64,000 nucleotides of DNA from Brevundimonas sp. NIBR11 (lineage in GTDB: Bacteria; Pseudomonadota; Alphaproteobacteria; Caulobacterales; Caulobacteraceae), in assembly GCF_027912535.1 (NCBI RefSeq), contig NZ_CP115465.1, forward strand, positions 1,344,001 through 1,408,000. Reading direction: 5' to 3'. The notes beneath the pieces were generated by a model. That model made no database searches. It was not told the DNA's origin and saw only the letters and a program-made list of their open reading frames with translations. A program made the position numbers and the translations under genes. Below are positions 26,659 to 35,954 of the stretch, piece by piece (position 1 is the first letter of the stretch; every line of letters begins with the position of its first letter).

Positions 26659-27720
26659 ATGAGCACAGGGATCCAGATCGGCGACGTCGCCATCCCCGGC
26701 CGGGTCCTGATGGCGCCGATGACGGGCGTCACGGACCTGCCGTTCCGCCTGCTCGCCAGTCGTCTGGGCGCGGCCTATGTCGCAACCGAGATGGTCGCCG
26801 CCTCCGAACTGGCGCGCGCCCGTCCCGACGTGGTCCGCCGCGCCGCCGTCGGCGACGGCCTGCCCCTGACCGTGATCCAGCTGGTCGGTCGCGATCCCGC
26901 CGCCATGGCCGAGGGCGCCCGCATGGCCGAGGCCGCCGGGGCCGACATCGTCGACCTCAACTTCGGCTGTCCGGCCAAGGAGGTCACCGGTTCGGCCTCG
27001 GGCTCGGCCCTGATGCGCACCCCCGACCTCGCCGGCCGGATCATGGCCGCCACCGTCGCCGCCACCTCCCGCCCGGTCACCGTCAAGATGCGCCTGGGCT
27101 GGGACGACGACACGAAGAACGCCCCCGAACTGGCGAAGCGCGCCGAAGACCTCGGCGTCCAGGCCGTCACAGTTCACGGCCGCACCCGCCAGCAGTTCTA
27201 CACCGGCGTCGCCGACTGGGACGCGGTCAGCGCGACCAAGGCCGCCGTCTCCATCCCCGTCATCGTCAATGGCGACATCATCACGGCCGAACACGCGAGG
27301 GCGGCGCTGGGCCAATCCGGCGCCGACGCCCTGATGCTGGGCCGAGGCGTCTATGGCCGTCCCTGGCTGGCCGCGCATCTCGATCATGCGCTGCGCGAGG
27401 GCGGCGTCCTGACCGAACCGGATCGCCCCGAGCGGTACGCCATCGTCGTCGAGCACATGGCCGCCTCCTGCGCCTTCTACGACGGCCCCGTCGGCCTGCG
27501 CATGTTCCGCAAACACCTCGGCTGGTATGTCGAGCAGGCGCCCTGGCCCGCCGATCCCGCAGAGCGAAAGGCCGCCAAGAGCCGCATCTGTCGACTGGAC
27601 ACTCCCGAGGAGGTCGCGACCGCCCTGGCCGACCTGTGGGACCTTCCCAAAAACTCGCTGTATTTCGGCAACTCTCTTGTTGAAAATTCGCCACAGGTGG
27701 TTGAAGCTTCCGCGTCATGA
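26659..27720 (+). CDS. dusB: tRNA-dihydrouridine synthase DusB (NifR3)
   Basis: 353-residue FMN enzyme reducing uridine to dihydrouridine in tRNA D-loops. The N terminus has VLMAPMTGVTDLPFRLL, the catalytic cysteine lies in LNFGCPAKEVTGSASGSALM, then VTVKMRLGWDD, VHGRTRQQFYTGVADW, NGDI and MLGRGVYGRPW. ATG 26659 gives the conserved N terminus. The frame open from 26623 adds nothing conserved. In Caulobacter this gene (nifR3) heads an ntrB-ntrC-ntrY-ntrX operon. Here it overlaps ntrY directly (ATGA, 27717-27720), with no ntrBC between. Confidence 0.94.
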   Translation: MSTGIQIGDVAIPGRVLMAPMTGVTDLPFRLLASRLGAAYVATEMVAASELARARPDVVRRAAVGDGLPLTVIQLVGRDPAAMAEGARMAEAAGADIVDLNFGCPAKEVTGSASGSALMRTPDLAGRIMAATVAATSRPVTVKMRLGWDDDTKNAPELAKRAEDLGVQAVTVHGRTRQQFYTGVADWDAVSATKAAVSIPVIVNGDIITAEHARAALGQSGADALMLGRGVYGRPWLAAHLDHALREGGVLTEPDRPERYAIVVEHMAASCAFYDGPVGLRMFRKHLGWYVEQAPWPADPAERKAAKSRICRLDTPEEVATALADLWDLPKNSLYFGNSLVENSPQVVEASAS

Positions 27721-29978
27721 CGGACACGCCCGCCATCACCCCGGCGAAAAAAGGCGACCCTTCCTTCTGGGGGCGGTTGACGTCCGGTCATGCGAGAGCC
27801 GCCTTCGGGGCGGCCTACGCCATCGCCTTCCTCGTCACCGGTGCGGCCATCTGGCTGGTCGCGGTGGCGCCCGGGGCCAGCGCCGGCGACGACGCCCGGT
27901 CGACCGCCAGCCGCGCGGTCCTGTTCATCCTCCTGGCCAATCTGGTCCTGATCTTCGGCCTGGCGACGATCATCGGCGGTCAGGTCATGCGCCTGTCCCG
28001 GCGGCGTCGCGAGGACCCCGGCGCCCGCCTGCACCTGCGGTTCGTCGCCCTGTTCTCACTGGTCGCCGTGGTGCCGGCCGTACTGATCGCCATGGTGTTC
28101 GGTCTTCTGGTCAACCGGGGCGTGGACCAGTGGTTCTCGGAGAACGTCCGCTCCTCCGTCGACAACGGCGCATTCATCGGCAAGGCCTATGTCGCGGACG
28201 TCGGCGGCGGGCTGGAGCGTGACCTCGGCAGCATGGCCAACGAACTCGGCGGCGTGCGGGGCGCGTTCGACAACCGCATCCAGTTCTCCAGCGCCCTGAC
28301 CCAGATCGCCGACTTCTTCGGCTATCCCGCCGTCTACATCCTGAACGGCGAGGGAGAGGTGCTGGCCCAAAGCGATCTGCCCGACGCGCCGGCCTATGTC
28401 GCGCCACCCCGCGAGGCCTTCGAGACCGCCGCCGAGGGCCGGGACGTGCCGCTCGCCGTCACCGAACACCCCGACACGATCCGCGCCCTTTATCCGCTGC
28501 CCGACTATGGCGAGGCCTATCTCTACGTCGTCCGCCCCTTGGCGCCGGGCCTGGTCGCCCGGATGCGCAACGGCCTGGACTCGATCGAGTCCTATCGCGT
28601 GGCCGAGGAAAGCCGCGCCCGCATCCAGGCCGCCTTCGCCCTCAGCTATCTGGAGACGGCTCTGCTCGTTCTCGTCGGCGCCGTCTGGCTGGGCATGTCG
28701 GCGGCCAGCCAGATTTCCTCCCCGATCGGCCGGCTGGTCCAGGCCGCGGATCAGGTCTCGGCCGGCGACCTGTCCGCCCGCGTCGACGGAACGGGCGCGC
28801 CGGGCGAGATCGCGACCCTGTCCGAGGCCTTCAATCGCATGACCGCCGATCTTCAGGCCCAGCAGGCGGCGCTGAAGACCGCCAGCGACGAGGCGGTCGA
28901 TCGCAGCCGCTTCATCGAGACCGTCCTGTCCGGCGTCTCGGCCGGCGTCATTGGCCTGGACAAGCGCGGCAGGATTTCCGCCATCAACGACAGCGCCTTG
29001 CAGCTGCTTTCGATCTCCGAGGTCGAGGTTCGCGGCAAGGCTCTGGGGACTATCGCTCCCGAACTCGGCGACCTTGTCCGCCGTGTGGAGGCTCATATCG
29101 AGGAAGACATCGACGTCGCCCGCGAAGGCGAGACCCGTCGCCTGCGCGTCCGCATCGAGGGCGGGGTCGGGGGCGAGATGGTGCTGACCTTCGACGACAT
29201 CACCCGCCTCGTCACGGCCCAGCGCAACGCCGCCTGGCGTGACGTCGCCCGCCGCATCGCCCACGAGATCAAGAACCCGCTGACCCCCATCCAGCTCTCG
29301 GCCGAGCGGCTGAAGCGGAAATTCCGCCCCGGCATCACCGACGACGTCGAAATCTTCGACCGCTGCACCGACACCATCATTCGTCAGGTCGGCGACATCG
29401 GCCGGATGGTGGACGAATTCTCGTCCTTCGCCCGCATGCCCGCGCCGCGCTTCACCAACGAGAGCCCGGCCGAACTGCTGCGCGAGGCCGTCTTCGCCCA
29501 GCGCGTGGCCGCACCCGATCTGCCGGTCGAGCTGACCGAACCCCTGCCCAAGACCAAGATGAAGGTTGACCGTCAGATGGTCAGCCAGGCCCTGCTCAAC
29601 ATCCTCAAAAACGCCGGCGAGGCCGTCGCCGCCCGCCGCCTCGGCACGCCCGCCGAGGACGGCCAGACCGCCATCATCGCCCGTCTGGCGGTCGAGAACG
29701 AGATCGCGACATTCATCATCGAGGACGACGGCAAGGGCCTGCCCGTCCGCGACCGCGACCGCCTGACCGAGCCTTATGTGACCACGCGCGAGAAGGGCAC
29801 GGGCCTCGGCCTCGCCATCGTCAAGCGCATCTGTGAAGACCACGGCGGCGAGTTGAAACTGTCAGATAGCGACAGCCTGCACGGCGCCAAAATCTGCCTG
29901 ATCTTCCCCCTCAACCCCACCGGCAAGACCGGGCGTGAAACGGAGCCTCGCGGCGCCGACGCCCCGGCCGCCGAATAG
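27717..29978 (+). CDS. ntrY: nitrogen/redox-responsive sensor histidine kinase NtrY
   Basis: 753-residue membrane kinase. There are about three membrane helices in the first 140 residues, a large extracytoplasmic loop, another helix near 300-325, then HAMP (SSPIGRLVQAADQVSAGDLSARV), PAS (GVIGLDKRGRISAINDSALQLL), HisKA and HATPase. The phospho-accepting His516 sits in RDVARRIAHEIKNPLTPIQ. ATP-binding boxes are NILKNAGEAV, DDGKGLPV and EKGTGLGLAIVKRI. It overlaps dusB by four bases and precedes its partner ntrX by 12 bases. In alphaproteobacteria NtrYX responds to nitrogen or oxygen/redox status and envelope stress. Which signal applies here cannot be read. Confidence 0.93.
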   Translation: MTDTPAITPAKKGDPSFWGRLTSGHARAAFGAAYAIAFLVTGAAIWLVAVAPGASAGDDARSTASRAVLFILLANLVLIFGLATIIGGQVMRLSRRRREDPGARLHLRFVALFSLVAVVPAVLIAMVFGLLVNRGVDQWFSENVRSSVDNGAFIGKAYVADVGGGLERDLGSMANELGGVRGAFDNRIQFSSALTQIADFFGYPAVYILNGEGEVLAQSDLPDAPAYVAPPREAFETAAEGRDVPLAVTEHPDTIRALYPLPDYGEAYLYVVRPLAPGLVARMRNGLDSIESYRVAEESRARIQAAFALSYLETALLVLVGAVWLGMSAASQISSPIGRLVQAADQVSAGDLSARVDGTGAPGEIATLSEAFNRMTADLQAQQAALKTASDEAVDRSRFIETVLSGVSAGVIGLDKRGRISAINDSALQLLSISEVEVRGKALGTIAPELGDLVRRVEAHIEEDIDVAREGETRRLRVRIEGGVGGEMVLTFDDITRLVTAQRNAAWRDVARRIAHEIKNPLTPIQLSAERLKRKFRPGITDDVEIFDRCTDTIIRQVGDIGRMVDEFSSFARMPAPRFTNESPAELLREAVFAQRVAAPDLPVELTEPLPKTKMKVDRQMVSQALLNILKNAGEAVAARRLGTPAEDGQTAIIARLAVENEIATFIIEDDGKGLPVRDRDRLTEPYVTTREKGTGLGLAIVKRICEDHGGELKLSDSDSLHGAKICLIFPLNPTGKTGRETEPRGADAPAAE

Positions 29979-29990
29979 TAGCGAGGCGTC

Positions 29991-31397
29991 ATGCGTTCCA
30001 CCGGAGCCGACATCCTGGTCGTCGACGACGAGGCCGACATCCGCGACCTGGTCTCGGGCCTGCTCGAGGACGAGGGTCACGCCGTGCGCGTCGCCTCCTC
30101 GTCGGAGGAGGCCCTGGCCGGTATCCGGGCCAGAAAACCCAGCCTCATCGTCCTGGATATCTGGATGCAGGGCGGCGGCATGGACGGTCTGGAACTGCTC
30201 GACCTCATCAAGACCCTGGACGCCGATCTGCCGGTCGTCATGATCTCGGGCCACGGCAATATCGAGACGGCCGTGAGCGCCCTGAAGCGCGGCGCCTACG
30301 ACTTCATCGAAAAGCCGTTCAAGTCCGACCGCCTCGTGGTCGTCATCGAACGCGCGCTCGAAGCCGCCCAGTTGAAGCGCGAGAACCGCCGCCTGCGCGC
30401 CGTGGCCATGACCCCGACCGGCCTGATCGGCCGCTCGGCCGCCGCCCAGGTCCTGCGCACCACCATCGTCAAGGTCGCCCCGGCCAACAGCCGCGTCCTG
30501 ATCTCGGGCCCTCCGGGTTCGGGCAAGGAACTGGTCGCGCGCCAGATCCACGAGGCCAGCCCCCGCGCCAAGGGCGAGTTCGTCGCCATCTCCGCCGCCG
30601 GCATGACGCCCGAGCGCCTCGACCTCGAGCTGTTCGGCGAAGAGGGTCACGACGGTCGTCCGCGCAAGATCGGCGTCTTCGAACGCGCCCACAACGGCAC
30701 CCTCTATCTCGACGACGTCGGCGACATGCCGCGCGAGAGCCAGAGCCGCATTCTGCGCGTCCTCGTCGAACAGCGCTTCCGTCGCGTCGGCGGCGAACAG
30801 GACGTCCAGGTCGATGTCCGCGTCGTCACCTCCACCTCCCGCGACCTGAAGACCGAGATCGCCGAGGGCCGCTTCCGCGAGGACCTGTTTCATCGTCTCA
30901 ACGTCGTGCCGATCCGCGTCCCGCCGTTGTCGGAACGCCGCGAGGACATCGGCGAACTGGTCGAATATTTCATCGAGACCCTCAGCGTGTCGCAAGGGTT
31001 GCCGCGCCGCAAGCTGGGCGACGACGCCATCGCCGTGCTCCAGGTTCACCCCTGGCCCGGCAACGTCCGCCAACTGCGCAACAACGTCGAACGCCTGCTG
31101 ATCCTGGCGACGGGCGACCTCAACGACCCGATCTCGGCCGACATGCTGCCTCAAGAGGTCGCTTCGAACACGGGAGGAGGGATGGGCGCCGAACGGACCA
31201 TCGCCCTGCCGCTGCGCGAGGCCCGCGAGGTGTTCGAGCGCGAGTATCTGGCGGCCCAGATCATGCGGTTCGGCGGAAACATCTCGCGGACCGCCGCCTT
31301 CATCGGCATGGAGAGATCGGCGCTTCACCGCAAGCTCAAATCGCTGGGCGTGTCGCCCTCGCGCGGCGGTGACGAAGACGAAGGGAGTATCGACTGA
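29991..31397 (+). CDS. ntrX: NtrX-type response regulator (sigma-54-activator-like, no GAFTGA)
   Basis: 468 residues. The N-terminal REC domain (about 5-120) has the DD pair at 12-13, phospho-acceptor Asp56 in LIVLDIWMQGG and the conserved Lys in EKPF. The AAA+ domain (about 135-380) has Walker A GPPGSGKE and Walker B GTLYLDDVGDMP. The L1 loop that should read GAFTGA is missing (HDGRPRKIGVFERAHNG runs straight through), as usual for NtrX, which does not activate sigma-54 in the classical way. The C-terminal Fis-type HTH (about 420-455) contains GNISRTAAFIGMERSALHRKLKSLG. The stop overlaps the dat start by one base. Confidence 0.93.
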   Translation: MRSTGADILVVDDEADIRDLVSGLLEDEGHAVRVASSSEEALAGIRARKPSLIVLDIWMQGGGMDGLELLDLIKTLDADLPVVMISGHGNIETAVSALKRGAYDFIEKPFKSDRLVVVIERALEAAQLKRENRRLRAVAMTPTGLIGRSAAAQVLRTTIVKVAPANSRVLISGPPGSGKELVARQIHEASPRAKGEFVAISAAGMTPERLDLELFGEEGHDGRPRKIGVFERAHNGTLYLDDVGDMPRESQSRILRVLVEQRFRRVGGEQDVQVDVRVVTSTSRDLKTEIAEGRFREDLFHRLNVVPIRVPPLSERREDIGELVEYFIETLSVSQGLPRRKLGDDAIAVLQVHPWPGNVRQLRNNVERLLILATGDLNDPISADMLPQEVASNTGGGMGAERTIALPLREAREVFEREYLAAQIMRFGGNISRTAAFIGMERSALHRKLKSLGVSPSRGGDEDEGSID

Positions 31398-32260
31398 TGT
31401 CGCGCGTCGCCTATGTGAACGGGGTCTATCAGCGGCACTCGGAGGCGACGATCCACGTCGAGGATCGCGGCTTCCAGTTTGCCGACGGCGTCTATGAGGT
31501 CTGGTCTGTCTTCAACGGCAAGATGGCCGATTTCGACGGCCACATGACCAGACTTCACCGCAGCCTCAATGAGTTGCGCATTGACATTCCCATGACACGC
31601 GAGGCCCTCACCCGAGTACTGAAGGAAACCATCCGCCGGAACCGCGTGCGCGACGGCATCGTCTATCTTCAGGTTACGCGCGGCACGGCCCGCCGCGACC
31701 ACCCATTCCCCGCGCCCGGCACTCCGCCCAGCGTTATCGTCACCTCCAAGTCTGTCAGCGCGAGGAAGTCCGACGCCACGGCCGCCAACGGCGTCGCTGT
31801 CGTCACCCACCCCGACATCCGCTGGGGCCGTTGCGACATCAAGACCGTGGGCCTTCTGCCCAACGTGCTGGCCAAACAGGCCGCTCGCGACAAGGGCGCC
31901 TATGAGGCCTGGATGGTCGACGAAATGGGTCTTGTCACCGAGGGCTCCTCGACCAACGCCTGGATCGTCGACAAGCACGGCAAGCTGCGGACCCGCGACA
32001 CCCAGGCCAATATCCTGAAGGGCATCACCCGCACCGCCATCATGACCATGATCGAGGAGGAGGGGATCGAACTCGACGAACGCCCCTTCAGCGTCGACGA
32101 GGCCAAGGAGGCGAAGGAGGCCTTCTTCACGGCCGCCGGCGCCTTCGTCATGCCCGCCGTCTCGATCGACGGTGTGAAGATCGGCGATGGCAAGCCCGGC
32201 CCGATCGCTACCCGCCTGCGCGCCCGCTATCTGGAAGACGCCAAGCGGGACTCGGTCTGA
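31397..32260 (+). CDS. dat: D-amino-acid transaminase
   Basis: 287-residue class IV PLP aminotransferase interconverting D-alanine and D-glutamate via 2-oxo acids. RGFQFADGVYEVWSVFNGKMADFDGHMTRLHRSL is the typical Dat N-terminal half (seen as FQFADGVYEV and HMTRLHRSL). The Schiff-base Lys lies in CDIKTVGLLPNVLAKQAA and the phosphate-binding region in VTEGSSTNAWIV. Branched-chain or aminodeoxychorismate enzymes share the fold, but these motifs favour Dat. It is coupled to ntrX by TGATG, an arrangement I recall from other Caulobacterales. It could supply D-amino acids for peptidoglycan. Confidence 0.88.
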   Translation: MSRVAYVNGVYQRHSEATIHVEDRGFQFADGVYEVWSVFNGKMADFDGHMTRLHRSLNELRIDIPMTREALTRVLKETIRRNRVRDGIVYLQVTRGTARRDHPFPAPGTPPSVIVTSKSVSARKSDATAANGVAVVTHPDIRWGRCDIKTVGLLPNVLAKQAARDKGAYEAWMVDEMGLVTEGSSTNAWIVDKHGKLRTRDTQANILKGITRTAIMTMIEEEGIELDERPFSVDEAKEAKEAFFTAAGAFVMPAVSIDGVKIGDGKPGPIATRLRARYLEDAKRDSV

Positions 32261-32427
32261 CGCCCCGCCACGGTTGTTCGTTCACGAAATCCATCAGACG
32301 ATGAAATCGCCACACCGGCGGTTGCGACGCGCTTGCGCCCGCGTCTAAGGTGGTCAGGCCGGGCGTTCGATCCGGACCCGCGCTCTCCCCGACGTGGCGA
32401 AACAACCAAGAACAGGACCAACCTGCC

Positions 32428-32673
32428 ATGTCGCAAGACAAGCGTCAGAACCTTCAGGACACCTTCCTCAACTCCGTCCGCAAGACCAAGACCCCGCTGA
32501 CCATCTTCCTGGTGAACGGCGTCAAGCTGCAGGGCATCGTGACCTGGTTCGATAACTTCTGTGTGCTGCTCCGTCGCGACGGCCAGTCCCAGCTCGTCTA
32601 CAAGCACGCCATCTCGACGATCATGCCGTCGGCCCCGGTACAACTGTACGAGCCGGACGCCGACGAGGACTGA
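32428..32673 (+). CDS. hfq: RNA chaperone Hfq
   Basis: 81-residue hexameric Sm-like protein that pairs small RNAs with mRNAs. Sm1 contains [37 protein letters not shown] (as [10 protein letters not shown] and [12 protein letters not shown]). Sm2 is [13 protein letters not shown], with the usual YKHAIST. The acidic C-terminal tail is very short (EPDADED), as in other alphaproteobacterial Hfq. ATG 32428 is preceded by AAGAACAGGACC. hflX follows after 209 bases, the common hfq-hflX order. Confidence 0.96.
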   Translation: MSQDKRQNLQDTFLNSVRKTKTPLTIFLVNGVKLQGIVTWFDNFCVLLRRDGQSQLVYKHAISTIMPSAPVQLYEPDADED

Positions 32674-32764
32674 AGCCGGACCTTCGGGCGGCTTGAATTT
32701 TGGACGAAAAGCCCCATCTCGGCGAGGCTGTCGGGCGGTTGTCGCCGGACCGCGACTGTCGCTG

Positions 32765-32811
32765 AGTCCGACTTAACGGACTATCCCGACTCCCTTCTTT
32801 CGAGTCGGATA
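32765..32811. other. two adjacent hairpins in the hfq-hflX gap
   Basis: Hairpin 1: AGTCCG (32765-32770), loop ACTTAA, CGGACT (32777-32782), perfect. Hairpin 2: CGACTC (32787-32792), loop of nine, GAGTCG (32802-32807), extended by C-G and TAT/ATA pairs around one bulged C. GAGTC at 32764-32768 can also pair with GACTC of hairpin 2, so the two folds compete. There is no U-run, so this is not a canonical terminator. It may be a leader structure of hflX or the 3' UTR of hfq. Confidence 0.5.
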
Positions 32812-32882
32812 GGATGGTTATTCGTTCGAGCAATCCTCGACCCTTGGGGACGCTCGCCTCAACCTGCTTCTGAAGAGACCCT

Positions 32883-34184
32883 TTGAACTCAAAGCTCATC
32901 GACCATTCCGTGCCGCTCATCCGTGCGGTCGTCATCCATCCCGACCTTGGCGACCGCACCGCGCGACCCCCTGAGGAGCGTCTGGAGGAGGCCGCCGGCC
33001 TCGCCCGCGCGCTGGACCTCGACGTCCGCGCCGAAGAAGTCGTGCGTCTGCGAAAAACCGCGCCTGCTGCGCTGTTCGGCGCCGGCAAGGTCGAAGAACT
33101 GGCCACCCTGATCCGCGCCGCCGAGGCTGAGGCCGCTGTCGTCGATTACGACCTGACGCCCGTCCAGCAGCGCAATCTGGAGAAGGAGTGGGAGTGCAAG
33201 GTCATCGACCGCACCGGCCTCATCCTCGAAATCTTCGGCAGGCGCGCCCGCACCAAGGAAGGTCGCCTTCAGGTCGAACTGGCCCGTCTTGACTACGAAC
33301 GCTCGCGCCTCGTCCGCACCTGGACCCACCTGGAGCGCCAGAGGGGCGGCACCGGCTCGACCGGCGGGCCCGGCGAGACCCAGATCGAGCTCGACCGCCG
33401 CCTGATCGCCGACCGCATCGTCCGCCTGAAGTCCGAGCTGGAGGAGGTCCGCCGCACGCGCGGCCTGCACCGCAAACAGCGCAAGAAGGCCCCGTTCCCG
33501 GCCGTCGCCCTGGTCGGCTACACCAACGCCGGCAAGTCGACCCTGTTCAACCGGCTCACGGGCTCCGAAGTCCTGGCCAAGGACCTGCTGTTCGCCACCC
33601 TGGACACCACCCAGCGCACCATCCGCCTGCCGCAGGGACGCCCGGCCATCATCGCCGACACCGTGGGCTTCATCTCCGACCTGCCGCACGAACTGGTCGA
33701 GAGCTTCCGCGCGACGCTCGAAGAGGTGGGCGAGGCCGACCTGATCCTGCACGTCCGCGACATCGCCTCCGCCGATTCAGCGGCCCAGGCGAAGGATGTC
33801 GAGGCGGTGCTGAAACAGATCGAGCAGCCCGAGGGCAAGCCCCGCCGCATCCTCGAGGTCTGGAACAAGACCGACCTCCTCGATCCCGAGGCCCGCGAAG
33901 AGGTCGAGGGTCAGGCCGCCCGCTCGGGCAACGCCTTCGTCGCCGTCTCCGCCTGGACCGGGGAGGGGATCGAACGCCTGCGTCAGGCCATCACCGACCT
34001 GATCGACGATGACCCGGAGACCGAACTGGTCCTCGAGCCCTCCCAGGGCGACGCCCTGGCCTGGCTTTATGAGCACGGTCGCGTGACCGCCCGCGACACC
34101 GACGCTGACGGCCGCACCCACCTGACCGTCCGCCTGGACCCCCAGGCGATGGGCCGCTTCGAACGCCAGTTCGGCGCCCCCTAG
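32883..34184 (+). CDS. hflX: GTPase HflX
   Basis: 433-residue ribosome-associated GTPase that splits or rescues stalled ribosomes. The N-terminal HflX domain has PAALFGAGKVEELATL and DYDLTPVQQRNLEKEW, then the glycine-rich linker GGTGSTGGPGETQIELDRR (as GGPGETQIELDRR). G1 is GYTNAGKST, switch I is FATLDTTQRTI, G3 is DTVGF and G4 is NKTD. Translation probably starts at the TTG at 32883 with GAAGAGA five bases upstream. No nearer ATG exists, and a GTG at 32910 would cut conserved sequence. The next gene begins immediately after the stop. Confidence 0.94.
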   Translation: MNSKLIDHSVPLIRAVVIHPDLGDRTARPPEERLEEAAGLARALDLDVRAEEVVRLRKTAPAALFGAGKVEELATLIRAAEAEAAVVDYDLTPVQQRNLEKEWECKVIDRTGLILEIFGRRARTKEGRLQVELARLDYERSRLVRTWTHLERQRGGTGSTGGPGETQIELDRRLIADRIVRLKSELEEVRRTRGLHRKQRKKAPFPAVALVGYTNAGKSTLFNRLTGSEVLAKDLLFATLDTTQRTIRLPQGRPAIIADTVGFISDLPHELVESFRATLEEVGEADLILHVRDIASADSAAQAKDVEAVLKQIEQPEGKPRRILEVWNKTDLLDPEAREEVEGQAARSGNAFVAVSAWTGEGIERLRQAITDLIDDDPETELVLEPSQGDALAWLYEHGRVTARDTDADGRTHLTVRLDPQAMGRFERQFGAP

Positions 34185-35822
34185 ATGGAGCTGATCGAGA
34201 CCACCCTGTTCCTGCTTCTGGCCGTGGTGGTCTCGGGTCCTCTGGCGCGGATGACGCGCATCGCCCTGCCTCTGGTCCAGATCGCGCTCGGCGCCGCCAT
34301 CGTGCTGACGACCGGCCACACGGTCGATCTGGAACCGGACATATTTTTCCTCCTGTTCCTGCCTCCGCTCTTGTTCCTAGACGGCTGGCGCATCCCCAAG
34401 GAGGACCTGTTCCGCGACCGGGCGGTGATCCTCGAGCTGGCGCTGGGCCTCGTGGTCTTCACCATCGTGGGCCTGGGCCTGCTGATCTACTGGATGATCC
34501 CGGAGATGCCGCTGGCGATGGCCTTCGCGCTCGCCGCCATCCTGTCGCCGACCGACCCGATCGCGGTCCAGGCCATCGCCGCCCGCACCCCGATCCCCAA
34601 GCGGCTGATGCACATTCTGGAGGGCGAAAGCCTGTTGAACGACGCCACCGGCCTGACCGGCATGCGACTGGCCATCGCCGCGGCCTCGACCGGCGTCTTC
34701 GTCCTGACCGAGGCGGTTGGGACCTTCGCCTGGCTGGCCTTCGTCGGCGTCGCCACCGGCGTCGTGGTCACCTGGGTGATAGGCTGGACCAAGGGCTGGG
34801 TCAGCCGCCGCTGGGGCGAGGACGTCGGCGCCGAGATCCTGATCAGCCTCATCATCCCCTTCGCCGCCTATCTGGCCGCCGAAGAGCTGCACGCCTCGGG
34901 CATCCTCGCCGCCGTCGCCGCCGGGGTCACCATGGGCTTTACCGAACGCGACGGCGCCAAGGGCCAGTCCCTGGCCACCACCCGCGTCCGTCGCGCCGCC
35001 GTTTGGGACGCGGTGCAGTTCGCCGCCAACGGCCTCATCTTCGTCATCCTGGGCGAACAGATGCCCTCCATCCTCGACCGCGCCAGCGAGGTCGTCGCCG
35101 GCACCTCGCGGCCCGAGGTGTGGTGGCTGGCCGTCTATGTCCTGGCCATCGTCGCGACCCTGGCCGTGCTGCGCTTCGCCTGGGTGTGGGCCTCGCTGCG
35201 CCTGACCCTGTTCCGGAAGCGCGCGAAGGGCCCGACGCCTCGGGTGGGTCTGCGCCTCACCGCCGTCATGTCCCTGGCCGGGGTGCGCGGCGCCATCACC
35301 CTGGCCGGCATCCTGACGGTCCCGTTCGTGCTCGCCGATGGAACCCCCATGCCCGCCCGCAACCTCGCCATCTTCCTGGCCGCCGGGGTCATCATCGTCT
35401 CCCTGGTCCTGGCCACGGTCGCCCTGCCGCGCCTTCTGAAAGACGTCGAGCTCCCGCCCGAGCCCTCGCACCAGCGCGAGGAGGATCGCGGCCGGGTCGC
35501 CGCCGCGACGGCCGCTCTGCGCGCCATCGACGACGCCGCCCACGCGATGGGGGAGGGCACGCCCAATCCCGACCTCTATTCCGAAATCTCCAGCCGCCTG
35601 ATGGAGTTCTACCGCTACCGCATCGAGAGCCGCACCCGGACCGAGGACGACGACGCCGAAGCCGCCCGCCTCGCCGACGAGGTCGAGCGCGCGCTTCGCC
35701 TGACGGGCCTGAACGCCGAGCGGGACGAATTGCGCCGGCTGGTCCGCGCCCGCGAGATCGACTCGGAGACGGCGAAGAAGCTGATCCGCGAGGTCGATCT
35801 GCAGGAGCTCCGCTACGTCTGA
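34185..35822 (+). CDS. CPA1-type Na+/H+ antiporter
   Basis: 545-residue cation:proton antiporter. About 12 membrane segments span 1-420, with family motifs FLLFLPPLLFLDGW, AAILSPTDPIAVQAIA (the TDP ion-site motif) and LEGESLLNDATGL. The cytosolic C-terminal tail of about 120 residues is rich in charged residues and ends TAKKLIREVDLQELRYV, like NhaP/YjcE-type proteins. The ATG follows the hflX stop without a gap, so it is likely co-transcribed. Substrate choice (Na+, K+ or Li+) is not predictable. Confidence 0.9.
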   Translation: MELIETTLFLLLAVVVSGPLARMTRIALPLVQIALGAAIVLTTGHTVDLEPDIFFLLFLPPLLFLDGWRIPKEDLFRDRAVILELALGLVVFTIVGLGLLIYWMIPEMPLAMAFALAAILSPTDPIAVQAIAARTPIPKRLMHILEGESLLNDATGLTGMRLAIAAASTGVFVLTEAVGTFAWLAFVGVATGVVVTWVIGWTKGWVSRRWGEDVGAEILISLIIPFAAYLAAEELHASGILAAVAAGVTMGFTERDGAKGQSLATTRVRRAAVWDAVQFAANGLIFVILGEQMPSILDRASEVVAGTSRPEVWWLAVYVLAIVATLAVLRFAWVWASLRLTLFRKRAKGPTPRVGLRLTAVMSLAGVRGAITLAGILTVPFVLADGTPMPARNLAIFLAAGVIIVSLVLATVALPRLLKDVELPPEPSHQREEDRGRVAAATAALRAIDDAAHAMGEGTPNPDLYSEISSRLMEFYRYRIESRTRTEDDDAEAARLADEVERALRLTGLNAERDELRRLVRAREIDSETAKKLIREVDLQELRYV

Positions 35823-35954
35823 TCCATGGCGTCGAACCCCGACAGTCCGCGCTCCGGGAGTCGGCCATTGGACGCTCAGGCGGTCAAAACCGCTGACAGC
35901 GCTGGAAAATCGTCCGCCGGCGGCGCCTTTGCCCGCGCCATGCATTGTGGGGCC

